Shown: positions 1 through 7,565 of the stretch, one piece after another
Layout of the letters: the number at the start of each line of letters is the position of its first letter
How positions within the stretch are numbered: the stretch's first letter is position 1
NCBI GenBank assembly: GCA_007117785.1
Contig: SKFV01000108.1
Span: 1-15,528 of the forward strand
From: Pseudomonas sp.
Lineage (GTDB): Bacteria; Pseudomonadota; Gammaproteobacteria; Pseudomonadales; Pseudomonadaceae
DNA: 15,528 nt
Reading direction: 5' to 3'
Translations under genes and position numbers: made by a program
The notes under the pieces: generated by a model
Database searches by the model: none
What the model was told of the DNA's origin: nothing
Seen by the model: only the letters and a program-made list of their open reading frames with translations

Positions 1-547
1 GGAAGTGCCGGCGATCATTGTTGGCATTCTGCTGGCCAAGGGTGTCCGCCGTGATACCGACTGGAAAGCGCTCGGCCACGAAGTATTTCTCGGCAAGAGC
101 ATCATGTTGCTGCTTGGCGGCCTGATCATCGGGGTACTGGCCGGCAAGGAAGCCATCGAACCGCTGGAGCCCTTCTATACCAGCATGTTCAAGCCGGTTC
201 TCGCGCTGTTTCTGCTCGAGATGGGGCTGATTGCCTCACGCCAACTGGGCAGTCTGCGCCACAGCGGCGTGCGTCTGATCATCTTCGCGCTGGCCTTCCC
301 CCTGCTGGGCGCCTTGCTCGCCGGCTTGCTGGGCCACGCCATGGGGCTGTCGGTCGGCGGGATTACCGTGCTGGCTACCCTCGGCGCCAGTGGCTCCTAT
401 ATTGCCGTGCCCGCGGCCATGCGTCTGGCGCTGCCGGAAGCCAATCCAGCGCTATCGCTGACCGCCTCCTTGGGGATTACCTTCCCCTTCAATATACTGG
501 TCGGCATACCGCTGTACCTGTCATTCGCCCAATGGCTGGCCGGTTGA
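1..547 (+). CDS. sbtA: SbtA-type sodium-dependent bicarbonate permease, C-terminal part (5' end outside window)
   Basis: This is the last ~181 residues of an inner-membrane permease of the Sbt_1 family, whose cyanobacterial members import bicarbonate together with sodium. The reading frame is open at the left edge (a GAA codon precedes the GTG at 5), so the start lies outside the window. The visible part has about five hydrophobic segments. It includes the stretch LFLLEMGLIASRQL and the late glycine/serine-rich segment LATLGASGSYIAVPAAMR, both typical of the family. It ends 10 bases before the next gene, which encodes an SbtB-like PII protein, the known partner of SbtA. That pairing strengthens the call considerably. 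The substrate is inferred from family membership and has not been shown for this clade; another anion is possible. The promoter is outside the window. Confidence 0.85.
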   Translation, partial: EVPAIIVGILLAKGVRRDTDWKALGHEVFLGKSIMLLLGGLIIGVLAGKEAIEPLEPFYTSMFKPVLALFLLEMGLIASRQLGSLRHSGVRLIIFALAFPLLGALLAGLLGHAMGLSVGGITVLATLGASGSYIAVPAAMRLALPEANPALSLTASLGITFPFNILVGIPLYLSFAQWLAG

Positions 548-557
548 GGAGCTTGAT

Positions 558-860
558 ATGCAATTACCTACCCGCACTCTGCTCACCCTGATTTGCGAAG
601 CCGCACTGGAGCCCCGCCTGATCAAGGATCTGGAGCACCTCGGCGCCCCCGGCTGGACCCTCTCTGATGCCCGTGGCACCGGTACCCGAGGCGTCCGCAG
701 CGCCGGCTGGGACAACGACGGCAATATCCGCCTGGAAGTGGTCTGCAGCCGCGAACTGGCAGAAAAAATCGCCCATTTCGTGCAGGAGCGCTATTACCAC
801 AACTTCGCCATGATCTGTTACCTGAGCACGGTCGAGGTACTGCGGCCGGAAAAATTCTGA
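558..860 (+). CDS. sbtB: SbtB-like PII-family regulator of the bicarbonate permease
   Basis: A 100-residue PII-like protein. The pattern matches cyanobacterial SbtB: GWTLSDARGTGTRGVRSAGW at residues 32-51 (T-loop base, with R44 and R47 in the nucleotide-contacting region), then N56 and RLEVV, then AEKIAHFV at 68-75, and finally YLSTVEVLRPEKF at the C terminus. SbtB proteins form trimers that bind adenine nucleotides (cAMP, AMP, ADP, ATP, c-di-AMP in cyanobacteria) and dock on SbtA to close it. The ATG is preceded by GAGGAG at 546-551, which overlaps the end of sbtA, so the two are translated from one message. The protein stops right after EVLRPEKF and therefore lacks the C-terminal redox loop (CGPxGC) of many cyanobacterial SbtB proteins. 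The assignment is firm at family level; the ligand is unknown. Confidence 0.85.
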   Translation: MQLPTRTLLTLICEAALEPRLIKDLEHLGAPGWTLSDARGTGTRGVRSAGWDNDGNIRLEVVCSRELAEKIAHFVQERYYHNFAMICYLSTVEVLRPEKF

Positions 861-889
861 ACCCTTGCCCGCCGCCGAGCGGTCGCGAC

Positions 890-918
890 TTGTAGCGCAG
901 CGCGCGGCCCTTCATAAT
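890..918 (+). promoter_or_regulatory. Predicted sigma-70 promoter of purEK
   Basis: TTGTAG at 890-895 and CATAAT at 913-918 are separated by exactly 17 bases, about 50 bp upstream of purE. The -10 matches the consensus at five of six positions and the -35 at three of six. It lies in the 110-bp gap after sbtB, which has no clear intrinsic terminator, so purEK could be transcribed both from here and by read-through from sbtAB. Confidence 0.5.
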
Positions 919-932
919 ACTCGGCTTTTCCT

Positions 933-950
933 TTCCGCCAGCTGGCGGAA
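933..950. promoter_or_regulatory. Perfect 18-bp palindrome in the purE leader
   Basis: TTCCGCCAGCTGGCGGAA is an exact inverted repeat with no spacer. It lies about 15 bases downstream of the predicted -10 and 20 bases before the purE start codon. It could be an operator for a dimeric repressor or, in RNA, a hairpin just upstream of the ribosome binding site GCGAGG (958-963). It does not resemble the Escherichia coli PurR box. It has no following T run, so it is not a standard terminator. Confidence 0.5.
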
Positions 951-970
951 CACCTGAGCGAGGCACTGCA

Positions 971-1462
971 ATGACCGCACTGGTAGGCGTGATCATGGGA
1001 TCCAAGTCAGACTGGTCGACCATGAGCCATACGGTAGATACGCTCGAGCAATTGGGCATCCCGCATGAGGTCAAGGTGGTGTCGGCCCATCGCACGCCGG
1101 ATCTGTTGTTCGACTATGCCGAACAGGCCGCCGGTCGCGGTATCGAAGTGATCATTGCCGGCGCGGGCGGTGCCGCCCACTTGCCGGGCATGTGCGCGGC
1201 CAAGACCCATTTGCCGGTACTCGGTGTGCCGGTGCAGTCGTCCATGCTCTCCGGTGTCGATTCCCTGCTCTCGATCGTGCAGATGCCCGGCGGTGTGCCG
1301 GTAGCGACCCTGGCCATCGGCAAGGCCGGCGCCATCAATGCGGCCCTGCTGTCAGCCAGTATTCTGGGTGGTAAACACCCGCAATTCCATCAGGCGCTGC
1401 AGGATTTCCGTCAGCGTCAGACCGAGACTGTCCTGGATAATCCTGACCCGCGTCAGGCTTGA
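971..1462 (+). CDS. purE: N5-carboxyaminoimidazole ribonucleotide mutase (class I PurE)
   Basis: PurE converts N5-CAIR to 4-carboxy-AIR in de novo purine synthesis, acting directly after PurK in the cytoplasm. The 163-residue length is normal for the short bacterial class I enzyme. Hallmarks are the phosphate-binding MGSKSDW at 9-15, the catalytic SAHRTPD at 38-44 with H40 as the likely proton-transfer histidine, GAGGAAHLPGM at 64-74, and PVLGVPVQSS at 82-91. The start is supported by GCGAGG at 958-963 upstream of the ATG. The stop lies 10 bases before the purK start, so the two genes form the usual purEK pair. Nothing is missing or truncated. Confidence 0.97.
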   Translation: MTALVGVIMGSKSDWSTMSHTVDTLEQLGIPHEVKVVSAHRTPDLLFDYAEQAAGRGIEVIIAGAGGAAHLPGMCAAKTHLPVLGVPVQSSMLSGVDSLLSIVQMPGGVPVATLAIGKAGAINAALLSASILGGKHPQFHQALQDFRQRQTETVLDNPDPRQA

Positions 1463-1472
1463 GGTAACACGC

Positions 1473-2555
1473 ATGAAGATCGGCGTCATTGGTGGTGGTC
1501 AGCTCGGCCGCATGCTGGCATTGGCAGGCACCCCGCTGGGCCAGCAGTTTGCATTTCTCGACCCGGCACCGGACGCCTGTGCGCAGGCATTGGGTGAGCA
1601 CATTCGCGCCGATTACAGTGACCGCGACCATCTGCGCCAACTGGCCGACGAAGTCGACGTGGTGACCTTCGAGTTTGAAAGCGTGCCGGCTGATACCGTG
1701 GCCTTTCTGTCCCAGTTTGTGCCGGTCTACCCGAATGCCGAGTCGTTGCGCATTGCCCGTGACCGCTGGTTCGAAAAGTCCCTGTTCCGTGAGCTGGATA
1801 TCCCGACCCCGGCCTTTGCCGATATCCAGTCCCAGGCCGATCTGGATGCCGCTGCCGCCAGCATTGGTCTGCCGGCAGTCCTGAAAACCCGCACCCTGGG
1901 TTACGATGGTAAGGGCCAGAAGGTACTGCGCGCCGCCGCCGATGTCGCTGGGGCTTTTGCTGAACTGGGCAATGTGCCCTGTATCCTCGAAGGCTTTGTG
2001 CCCTTCAGCGGCGAAGTCTCGCTGATTGCCGTACGTGCGCGTGATGGTGAAACCCGCTTTTACCCGCTGGTGCACAATACCCACGAAGACGGCATTCTGC
2101 GCCTGTCCGTAGCCAGCACTGCCCACCCCTTGCAGGCGCTGGCCGAAGACTATGTTGGCCGAGTGCTGAACAAGCTGGATTATGTCGGGGTAATGGCCTT
2201 CGAGTTCTTTGAAATCGATGGCGGACTCAAGGCAAACGAAATTGCACCGCGGGTTCATAACTCGGGGCACTGGACCATCGAAGGTGCCGAATGCAGCCAG
2301 TTCGAGAACCACTTGCGGGCGATCGCCGGCTTGCCACTCGGCTCCACCGCCAAGGTCGGTGAAAGCGCCATGCTAAACTTTATCGGTAGCGTACCGCCGG
2401 TCGAGCAGGTCACGGCGATCAACAACTGTCATCTGCATCACTATGGCAAAGCCTTCAAGGTCGGCCGCAAAGTAGGCCACGCAACCCTGCGCTGCGCTGA
2501 CAAGGCCAGCCTGGACACCGCTATCGCGGCGGTAGACGAGTTGCTTGCCAAATAG
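1473..2555 (+). CDS. purK: N5-carboxyaminoimidazole ribonucleotide synthase (PurK, ATP-grasp)
   Basis: PurK makes N5-CAIR from AIR, bicarbonate and ATP, supplying the substrate of PurE. The open frame begins further upstream inside purE, but the true start is the ATG at 1473, where the conserved N terminus MKIGVIGGGQLGRML begins, 8 bases after GAGGT (1461-1465). The product is 360 residues, a normal PurK length. Visible motifs are the Rossmann-like GGGQLGRM at 7-14, TFEFESVP at 65-72, the ATP-grasp KTRTLGYDGKGQ at 138-149, LEGFVPF at 172-178, and the metal/substrate segment NEIAPRVHNSGHWT at 255-268. As a bicarbonate-consuming enzyme it sits directly downstream of a bicarbonate permease gene pair, which may not be a coincidence. 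Confidence 0.97.
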   Translation: MKIGVIGGGQLGRMLALAGTPLGQQFAFLDPAPDACAQALGEHIRADYSDRDHLRQLADEVDVVTFEFESVPADTVAFLSQFVPVYPNAESLRIARDRWFEKSLFRELDIPTPAFADIQSQADLDAAAASIGLPAVLKTRTLGYDGKGQKVLRAAADVAGAFAELGNVPCILEGFVPFSGEVSLIAVRARDGETRFYPLVHNTHEDGILRLSVASTAHPLQALAEDYVGRVLNKLDYVGVMAFEFFEIDGGLKANEIAPRVHNSGHWTIEGAECSQFENHLRAIAGLPLGSTAKVGESAMLNFIGSVPPVEQVTAINNCHLHHYGKAFKVGRKVGHATLRCADKASLDTAIAAVDELLAK

Positions 2556-2621
2556 GTCGGTCAGACGGCACACTGAATCAGCACCCCGTGGCAAATGGCC
2601 ATTGGGTGTATCGATCACGGC

Positions 2622-2627
2622 TATACT
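2622..2627 (+). promoter_or_regulatory. Possible -10 element for the kinase/HD-GYP operon
   Basis: TATACT in the context CGGCTATACTGC lies in the 155-bp gap between purK and the sensor kinase, about 85 bp before the kinase start. No good -35 hexamer is found at 16-18 bp spacing, so only the -10 is proposed. A short palindrome, AATGGCCATT (2594-2603), lies about 18 bp upstream of it, where an activator or repressor might bind. Confidence 0.3.
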
Positions 2628-2677
2628 GCAGTGATTGCTGATAGCGCCTGTCAAGACTGCCCAGCGACTGACTGTCG

Positions 2678-2690
2678 GGCCTCTCAGGCC
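2678..2690 (+). other. Small hairpin in the leader of the MHYT kinase gene
   Basis: GGCCT-CTC-AGGCC can form a 5-bp stem with a 3-base loop, 20 bases upstream of the kinase ATG and just ahead of the purine-rich ribosome binding region GGGCGGAG. It has no T run after it, so it is not an intrinsic terminator. Its role, if any, would be in leader folding. Confidence 0.25.
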
Positions 2691-2710
2691 ACAAGGGCGG
2701 AGCAGGCTGT

Positions 2711-5260
2711 ATGATTCCCAGCTTCTTTTACCTGCCGGGCAACGATCACAACCAGCTACTGTTCGGGCAGCATGATACCGCCCTGATGCTGCTGTCTGTG
2801 GTGATCGCCATTCTGGCCTCGAGCTTTGCCCTGCAGGTCGCCAGCCTGGCCCGGATCGCCGCCAACCCACTGACGCGCAACATTGCCCTGCTCTCGGGGT
2901 CGCTGACGCTTGGCGGTGGTATCTGGGCCATGCACTTTATCGGCATGCTGGCCTTCCAGCTGGATATTCCCGTCCGTTATGATCCGACGATTACCCTGGT
3001 ATCCGTCGTGCCAGCGGTACTGGCCTCCTGGATTGCCCTGCGTGTGCTGGTTCAGGCCCGGGTCAGCAGACACCAGATTGCCGTCGGCGGCCTTCTGATG
3101 GGCGGCGGTATCGGTGCCATGCACTATACCGGTATGGCGGCCATGCGCATGGATGCCCAACTGCAGCTGGACCCGGCCTGGTTTGTCGCCTCGCTGGTAG
3201 TCGCCGTTCTGCTTGCCATGGCTGCGCTCTGGCTGCGCTTCGGCTTGCGCCGGCATATGCAGGTCAGCCACATCAATAGCATCCTGCTCGGTGGTCTGGG
3301 TATGGGACTGGCGATTGCCGCCATGCATTACACCGGGATGGCTGCGGTGCGTATTGTTGCTGTGATTGATGCGCCGTTTACCGTCGACAACACAGATCAA
3401 CGCATCATGGCCATGGGCATCGCATTGATGGCCCTGGCAGTGGGCCTGGCCGTCGGTGTCACCAACGGTATTCTGCGCTACCGCTACCTGCTCGGTCGCA
3501 TGCGGGCCAATGAAGCCTCGCTGCGCACCAGTGAAGAACAATACAGTTCGCTGATCGCCAACCTGCCGGGGGCCGCTTTCCGCTGTTTGCCACAACAGGG
3601 CTGGCAGATGCTGTTTATCAGTGATGCCGTTGAACCTCTGACCGGCTGGAGCGCACAGGCTTTCATGCAGGGTGGCAAAAGTACCGACGAACTCTTGCAC
3701 CCGGACGACCGGGAACCCGTGCTCCATCAGGTCATGGCGCATATTGCCCGTGGCGAGCAATACAGTATCGACTACCGCATCATCCACCGCGATGGCAGTA
3801 CCCGCTGGATCAATGAAAGTGCCAGTGCCATCTATTCCGAGAGCGGCCAGCCGCTGTGGATTGACGGTGTGATAATTGATGTCACTGACAGCAAACTGCG
3901 TAATGCCGAATTTGAAGGCACGGTAAAAGCCATCAGCCGGGCCCAGGCGGTGGTCGAATTCGACCTGGACGGCCATATCACTTCGGTCAATCAGCAACTC
4001 CTGGAGCTGTCGGGCTTTACCGAAGCCGATTTACTGGGACAACCGGCCAGCTCGCTATTCGATGCCGACGACACCTTTCCGGCCCTGTGGCAGCAACTGA
4101 GCGAAGGCCATTACCAACAAGCCGAGTTCCCGTTGCGTACGGCACATGGCAAGGATCGCTGGATTCAGGGGTACTTCAATCCGATCCTGTTGGCCGACGG
4201 CTTACCCGGCAAAGTCGTACTGCTGGCTACCGACCTGACGGAAAGGCGCCGTATGGTGCTGGCCCTGCGCCTGGCCAAGGAAAATGCGGAACAGGCGGCT
4301 GCCGCCAAAACCGTGTTTCTGGCCAATATGAGCCATGAAATCCGCACCCCGATGAACGCCATTATGGGCTTCAGTGAGTTGCTGCTGGATACCCCGCTGA
4401 ATGAAGAGCAGCGGCGCCATTTGCAGACGCTGAGTTACTCAGCCCAGGCCTTGTTGCAATTACTCAACGATATTCTTGATGCCGCAAAACTGGAGGGTGG
4501 CGCCGTTGAGCTGGATGAACAGCCCTTTTCACCGTATGACCTGGCCAAGGGCACCCTCGACCTGTTGAGCCTGGAGGCGACAAAAAAAGACCTGTCGCTG
4601 CAAATGGACAATCAATTGCCGGCCCGGCGCTATATCGGCGACCCCTATCGCATCCGACAGATTCTGCTCAACCTGCTGGGCAATGCCATCAAGTTTACCC
4701 CCAATGGCTCAGTCACCCTGCGCCTGTATCAGGATGAGCAGGATCTCTGCTTCAGTATCATCGACACCGGTATCGGCATCAGTAATGATCGCCTGGAGCG
4801 TATCTTCGAGCCCTTTGTACAGGCCGATGCCAGTATGACCCGGCGCTTTGGTGGCACGGGGCTGGGCACCACCATAGCCCGCCAGTTGGCCCAACTGATG
4901 GGGGGCGACATCCATGTTCAGAGCGAACTGGATGTCGGCTCCCGCTTTACCTTGTGTCTCCCGCTGCAATCTGATGCCGGCAGCAATGCACCCACGGAAT
5001 CCGTGCAACCCGGGCCCAGCGAGCATACGCATCCAGCCAGAGTGATCGACAACCCGATTGACCATGCCCGTTGCCGGCAGCATTTAGAGGCCTTGCTCGG
5101 CAGCCTGCAACGCGGCGAGATCATCGAACAGCATGTTCAGGCACTGGCCAGTCTGCTGCCGGGCAACCACTGGCAACCAATAGAACAGGCGCTGGGTGAC
5201 TTCGATTTCGAGCTGGCCAGTCGACGCATGCAGACAATCCTTGATGAGGACAGCCAATGA
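2711..5260 (+). CDS. MHYT-domain membrane sensor histidine kinase (MHYT-PAS-PAS-HisKA-HATPase)
   Basis: An 849-residue sensor kinase. Residues ~25-260 form a membrane domain with three MHYT signatures: MHFIGM at 74-79, MHYTGM at 137-142 and MHYTGM at 205-210. This domain is predicted to bind a metal and to sense a diatomic gas or similar ligand. Two PAS-like domains follow: ~275-395 with HPDDRE and a C-terminal DGSTRW segment, and ~403-512. The HisKA domain (533-600) has SHEIRTPMN with the phospho-acceptor H542. The ATPase domain (~640-753) shows an N box (LLNLLGNAIKFTP), DTGIGIS and GGTGLGTTIA. There is no receiver domain. Instead a proline-containing linker leads to a ~65-residue helical tail (784-849). 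The stop overlaps the start of the response regulator gene by ATGA, so that protein is its probable partner. The signal is unknown. Confidence 0.93.
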   Translation: MIPSFFYLPGNDHNQLLFGQHDTALMLLSVVIAILASSFALQVASLARIAANPLTRNIALLSGSLTLGGGIWAMHFIGMLAFQLDIPVRYDPTITLVSVVPAVLASWIALRVLVQARVSRHQIAVGGLLMGGGIGAMHYTGMAAMRMDAQLQLDPAWFVASLVVAVLLAMAALWLRFGLRRHMQVSHINSILLGGLGMGLAIAAMHYTGMAAVRIVAVIDAPFTVDNTDQRIMAMGIALMALAVGLAVGVTNGILRYRYLLGRMRANEASLRTSEEQYSSLIANLPGAAFRCLPQQGWQMLFISDAVEPLTGWSAQAFMQGGKSTDELLHPDDREPVLHQVMAHIARGEQYSIDYRIIHRDGSTRWINESASAIYSESGQPLWIDGVIIDVTDSKLRNAEFEGTVKAISRAQAVVEFDLDGHITSVNQQLLELSGFTEADLLGQPASSLFDADDTFPALWQQLSEGHYQQAEFPLRTAHGKDRWIQGYFNPILLADGLPGKVVLLATDLTERRRMVLALRLAKENAEQAAAAKTVFLANMSHEIRTPMNAIMGFSELLLDTPLNEEQRRHLQTLSYSAQALLQLLNDILDAAKLEGGAVELDEQPFSPYDLAKGTLDLLSLEATKKDLSLQMDNQLPARRYIGDPYRIRQILLNLLGNAIKFTPNGSVTLRLYQDEQDLCFSIIDTGIGISNDRLERIFEPFVQADASMTRRFGGTGLGTTIARQLAQLMGGDIHVQSELDVGSRFTLCLPLQSDAGSNAPTESVQPGPSEHTHPARVIDNPIDHARCRQHLEALLGSLQRGEIIEQHVQALASLLPGNHWQPIEQALGDFDFELASRRMQTILDEDSQ

Positions 5261-6264
5261 CCCAAACCCCTGATTTTCGTCCTCGCCTGCTGCTGGTCGA
5301 CGATGAGCCAGCCAACCTGCAGATCCTGCGTCAAATCCTGCAGGCCGACTACCGCCTGCTGTTTGCCCGCGATGGCAAGCGGGCATTGGCACTGGCAACC
5401 AATGAACGGCCAGACCTGATCCTGCTGGATGTGATGATGCCCGGCATGACCGGACTGGAAACCTGCGTCGCCCTCAAGCAAGACCCGCAGACCGCAGCAA
5501 TTCCGGTTATTTTTGTCACCGCCATGACCGAGGTGGCGGATGAAAGCCGTGGTTTTGAAGCCGGCTGCGTCGACTATTTGACCAAACCGCTAAGTGCACC
5601 TATCGTCAAGGCCCGTGTGCGTACCCATCTGTCGCTGGTCAGCGTTGACGAACTGCGCGAAACCCGCCTGCAGATCGTGCAGCGTCTCGGCCTGGCTGCC
5701 GAGTACAAGGATAATGAAACCGGTCTGCATGTCATCCGTATGAGCCACTATTCCCGCCTGATTGCCGAAGCAGCAGGCTTCAGTACTGAACACTGTGAGC
5801 TATTGCTGCATGCCGCCCCCATGCATGATATCGGCAAGATCGGCATTCCCGATGCCATTTTGCGCAAACCGGGCCGGCTGGATGCCGAGGAATGGGCCGT
5901 GATGGCACAACATCCGGCGATTGGTTCGCGCATTATCGGCGAGCATCCGGGCGGGCTCTTGCACATGGCAGAAACCATAGCCCGGTGTCACCATGAAAAA
6001 TGGGATGGCAGTGGCTATCCGGCCGGGCTGGCCGGAAAAGCGATTCCAGTCGAGGCACGCATCGTTGCCATCGCCGATGTATTCGACGCCCTGACCACTG
6101 AACGTCCCTACAAGAAAGCCTGGCCGGTGGATGACGCTATCGCCCTGATCAAGCGTGAAGCCGGTCACCATTTCGACCCACAGCTGGTCGAACATTTCCT
6201 CAGCCAGATGCCCGCTGTACTCGAGATCAAGGAGCGCTGGGCAGAAACCAGCGCCCACGCCTGA
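5257..6264 (+). CDS. Response regulator with HD-GYP c-di-GMP phosphodiesterase output domain
   Basis: A 335-residue cytoplasmic regulator. The receiver domain (~10-125) has the acidic pair D15/D16, phospho-acceptor D58 in LLDVMMPGMTG, T88 and K110. The HD-GYP domain (~140-320) retains HDIGKIGIP at 190-198, HHEKWDGSGYP at 245-255, DVFDALTTERPYKKAW at 274-289 and the late GHHFDP at 303-308. These are the metal-binding and signature residues of active HD-GYP enzymes that hydrolyse cyclic di-GMP to pGpG or GMP. It starts at the ATGA overlap with the MHYT kinase gene, implying translational coupling and a cognate pair. Phosphorylation at D58 would be expected to control the phosphodiesterase, though catalytic activity is inferred from the motifs only. 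Confidence 0.93.
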   Translation: MTQTPDFRPRLLLVDDEPANLQILRQILQADYRLLFARDGKRALALATNERPDLILLDVMMPGMTGLETCVALKQDPQTAAIPVIFVTAMTEVADESRGFEAGCVDYLTKPLSAPIVKARVRTHLSLVSVDELRETRLQIVQRLGLAAEYKDNETGLHVIRMSHYSRLIAEAAGFSTEHCELLLHAAPMHDIGKIGIPDAILRKPGRLDAEEWAVMAQHPAIGSRIIGEHPGGLLHMAETIARCHHEKWDGSGYPAGLAGKAIPVEARIVAIADVFDALTTERPYKKAWPVDDAIALIKREAGHHFDPQLVEHFLSQMPAVLEIKERWAETSAHA

Positions 6265-6309
6265 GGCCTTGTCGCCCGGATTCCAGCAGCCACGTCCGCC
6301 GGCACAGGC

Positions 6310-7367
6310 TCACTCACCGGGAAACCAGTGTTTGGTTCGATTGGCAAAGGCCACCAGTGACAACATTACCGGGACTTCAACCAGCACACCTACCACAGTA
6401 ACCAGAGCAGCGCCGGAATTCAGCCCGAACATGCCGATGGCCACGGCAACCGCCAATTCAAAGAAGTTCGAAGTGCCGATCATGGCGCAGGGCGCCGCCA
6501 CATTGAACGGCACCTTCCATAACCTGGCCGCACCATAAGCCAAAGCAAAAATGCCGTAGGACTGAATCAGCAGCGGGATAGCAATCAACACAATCAACAG
6601 TGGCTGGGCCAGAATTACGTGGCCCTGAAAACCGAACAGCAATACGACCGTGGCCAGCAAACCAATAACCGATAACGGCTTTACTCTGGCGGTAAAACGC
6701 GACACTGCCGCATTGGCGCTAGTGACATCCGTTGCATCGGCAGCCAGCTTCATGCGGGTAATCACCCCGGCAACCAGAGGTATCACCACATAGAGACCAA
6801 CGGAGAGCAGCAAGGTTGCCCAGGGCACTTCAATATCCGTCACCCCCAGCAACAGCGCGACTATGGGAGCAAAGGCAAAAATCATGATGACATCGTTCAG
6901 TGCTACCTGGGCCAGGGTGTAGTTGGGATCACCCTTGGTCAATTGCGACCAGACAAACACCATTGCAGTACAGGGCGCCGCCCCAGCAGAATCAGACCGG
7001 CGATATACTGGCTGGCATTGGCTGGATCAATCAGGTCAACAAAGAAATAATGGAAGAACAAGACCCCCAGACCCGCCATGGTAAAGGGTTTGATCAACCA
7101 GTTTACGGTCAGGGTAATGACCAGCCCTTTGGGGCGTTCGTGAATACGCTTGAGACTGGAGAAGTCTACCGACACCATCATCGGATAGACCATAAACCAG
7201 ATAAGCACTGCGACAACGAAGTTCACCGATCCGTATTCCAGACCGGCAAGAAACTGGAAAAGCCCGGGCAGCCAGTTGCCCAGTAACAAGCCAGCAGCAA
7301 TACCCAGCGCTACCCAGATCGACAGATAGCGCTCGAAGCTGGAAATAGGGGCGTTTTTTGCTAGCAT
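6310..7367 (-). pseudogene. arsB/acr3: ACR3-family arsenite efflux permease, interrupted by a one-base deletion
   Basis: The two frames together encode one ACR3 (ArsB-type 2) permease, a 10-segment inner-membrane carrier that extrudes arsenite. Translation from the ATG at 7367 (ribosome binding site AAGGAG at 7375-7380) gives MLAKNAPISSFERYLSIWVA through QYIAGLILLG at residue 129. The frame is then lost at the C run 6981-6984. Restoring one base to make five G in the coding strand gives GAAPCTAMVFVWSQLTKGDP, the conserved motif holding the essential cysteine. The remaining frame then runs to the stop at 6310. The repaired length is 352 residues, normal for ACR3. As written, the product would stop about 14 residues after the shift. 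This may be a homopolymer sequencing error or a genuine recent lesion. No arsR or arsC is beside it. Confidence 0.85.
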
Positions 7368-7426
7368 CCGATCTCTCCTTAACCAGTAATAATAGATGCA
7401 GCGGTATGCAGCTGTTATCGAGTCCG

Positions 7427-7432
7427 AGTATA
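7427..7432 (-). promoter_or_regulatory. Possible -10 element for the ACR3 gene
   Basis: On the minus strand TATACT lies about 60 bp before the ACR3 start codon, with no convincing -35. Between it and the gene is a direct repeat of ATGCAGC (7396-7402 and 7406-7412, read on the plus strand), a possible regulator contact. The 198-bp divergent gap 7368-7565 should hold promoters for both ACR3 and the DUF3299 gene. No recognisable ArsR box was seen. Confidence 0.25.
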
Positions 7433-7565
7433 GGGTAGCGACGCTTGCTGGGATATGATGCAGGTCATAAACGGTTGGGTCCGCCGGCTTTTCGCGCACC
7501 GCGAACTTGTCCCCCAGAACCCGGTCACAACCCCATCAACCAGCTTTATGACGTGAGACGCTTCC

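Noticed and set aside
1335..2312. Long minus-strand open frame (325 codons) opposite purK
   Set aside because: It lies fully antisense to a confidently identified purK and its translation shows no family features. High-GC codon usage commonly opens the opposite strand.
2594..2603. Palindrome AATGGCCATT after purK as an operator
   Set aside because: Ten bases of symmetry is within chance for a region this size. It is mentioned only as context for the nearby -10.
2756..3997. Long minus-strand open frame (413 codons) opposite the MHYT kinase
   Set aside because: It is antisense to clear MHYT and PAS motifs. The translation is rich in histidine, glutamine and glycine without domain patterns, as expected of a shadow frame.
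6155..6538. Plus-strand open frame covering the end of the HD-GYP gene and the end of ACR3
   Set aside because: It is out of frame with HD-GYP and antisense to ACR3; the protein is low complexity and matches nothing.
7454..7459. TATGAT as a promoter for the DUF3299 gene
   Set aside because: No acceptable -35 at suitable spacing and more than 100 bp from the start codon; it remains only a weak possibility.
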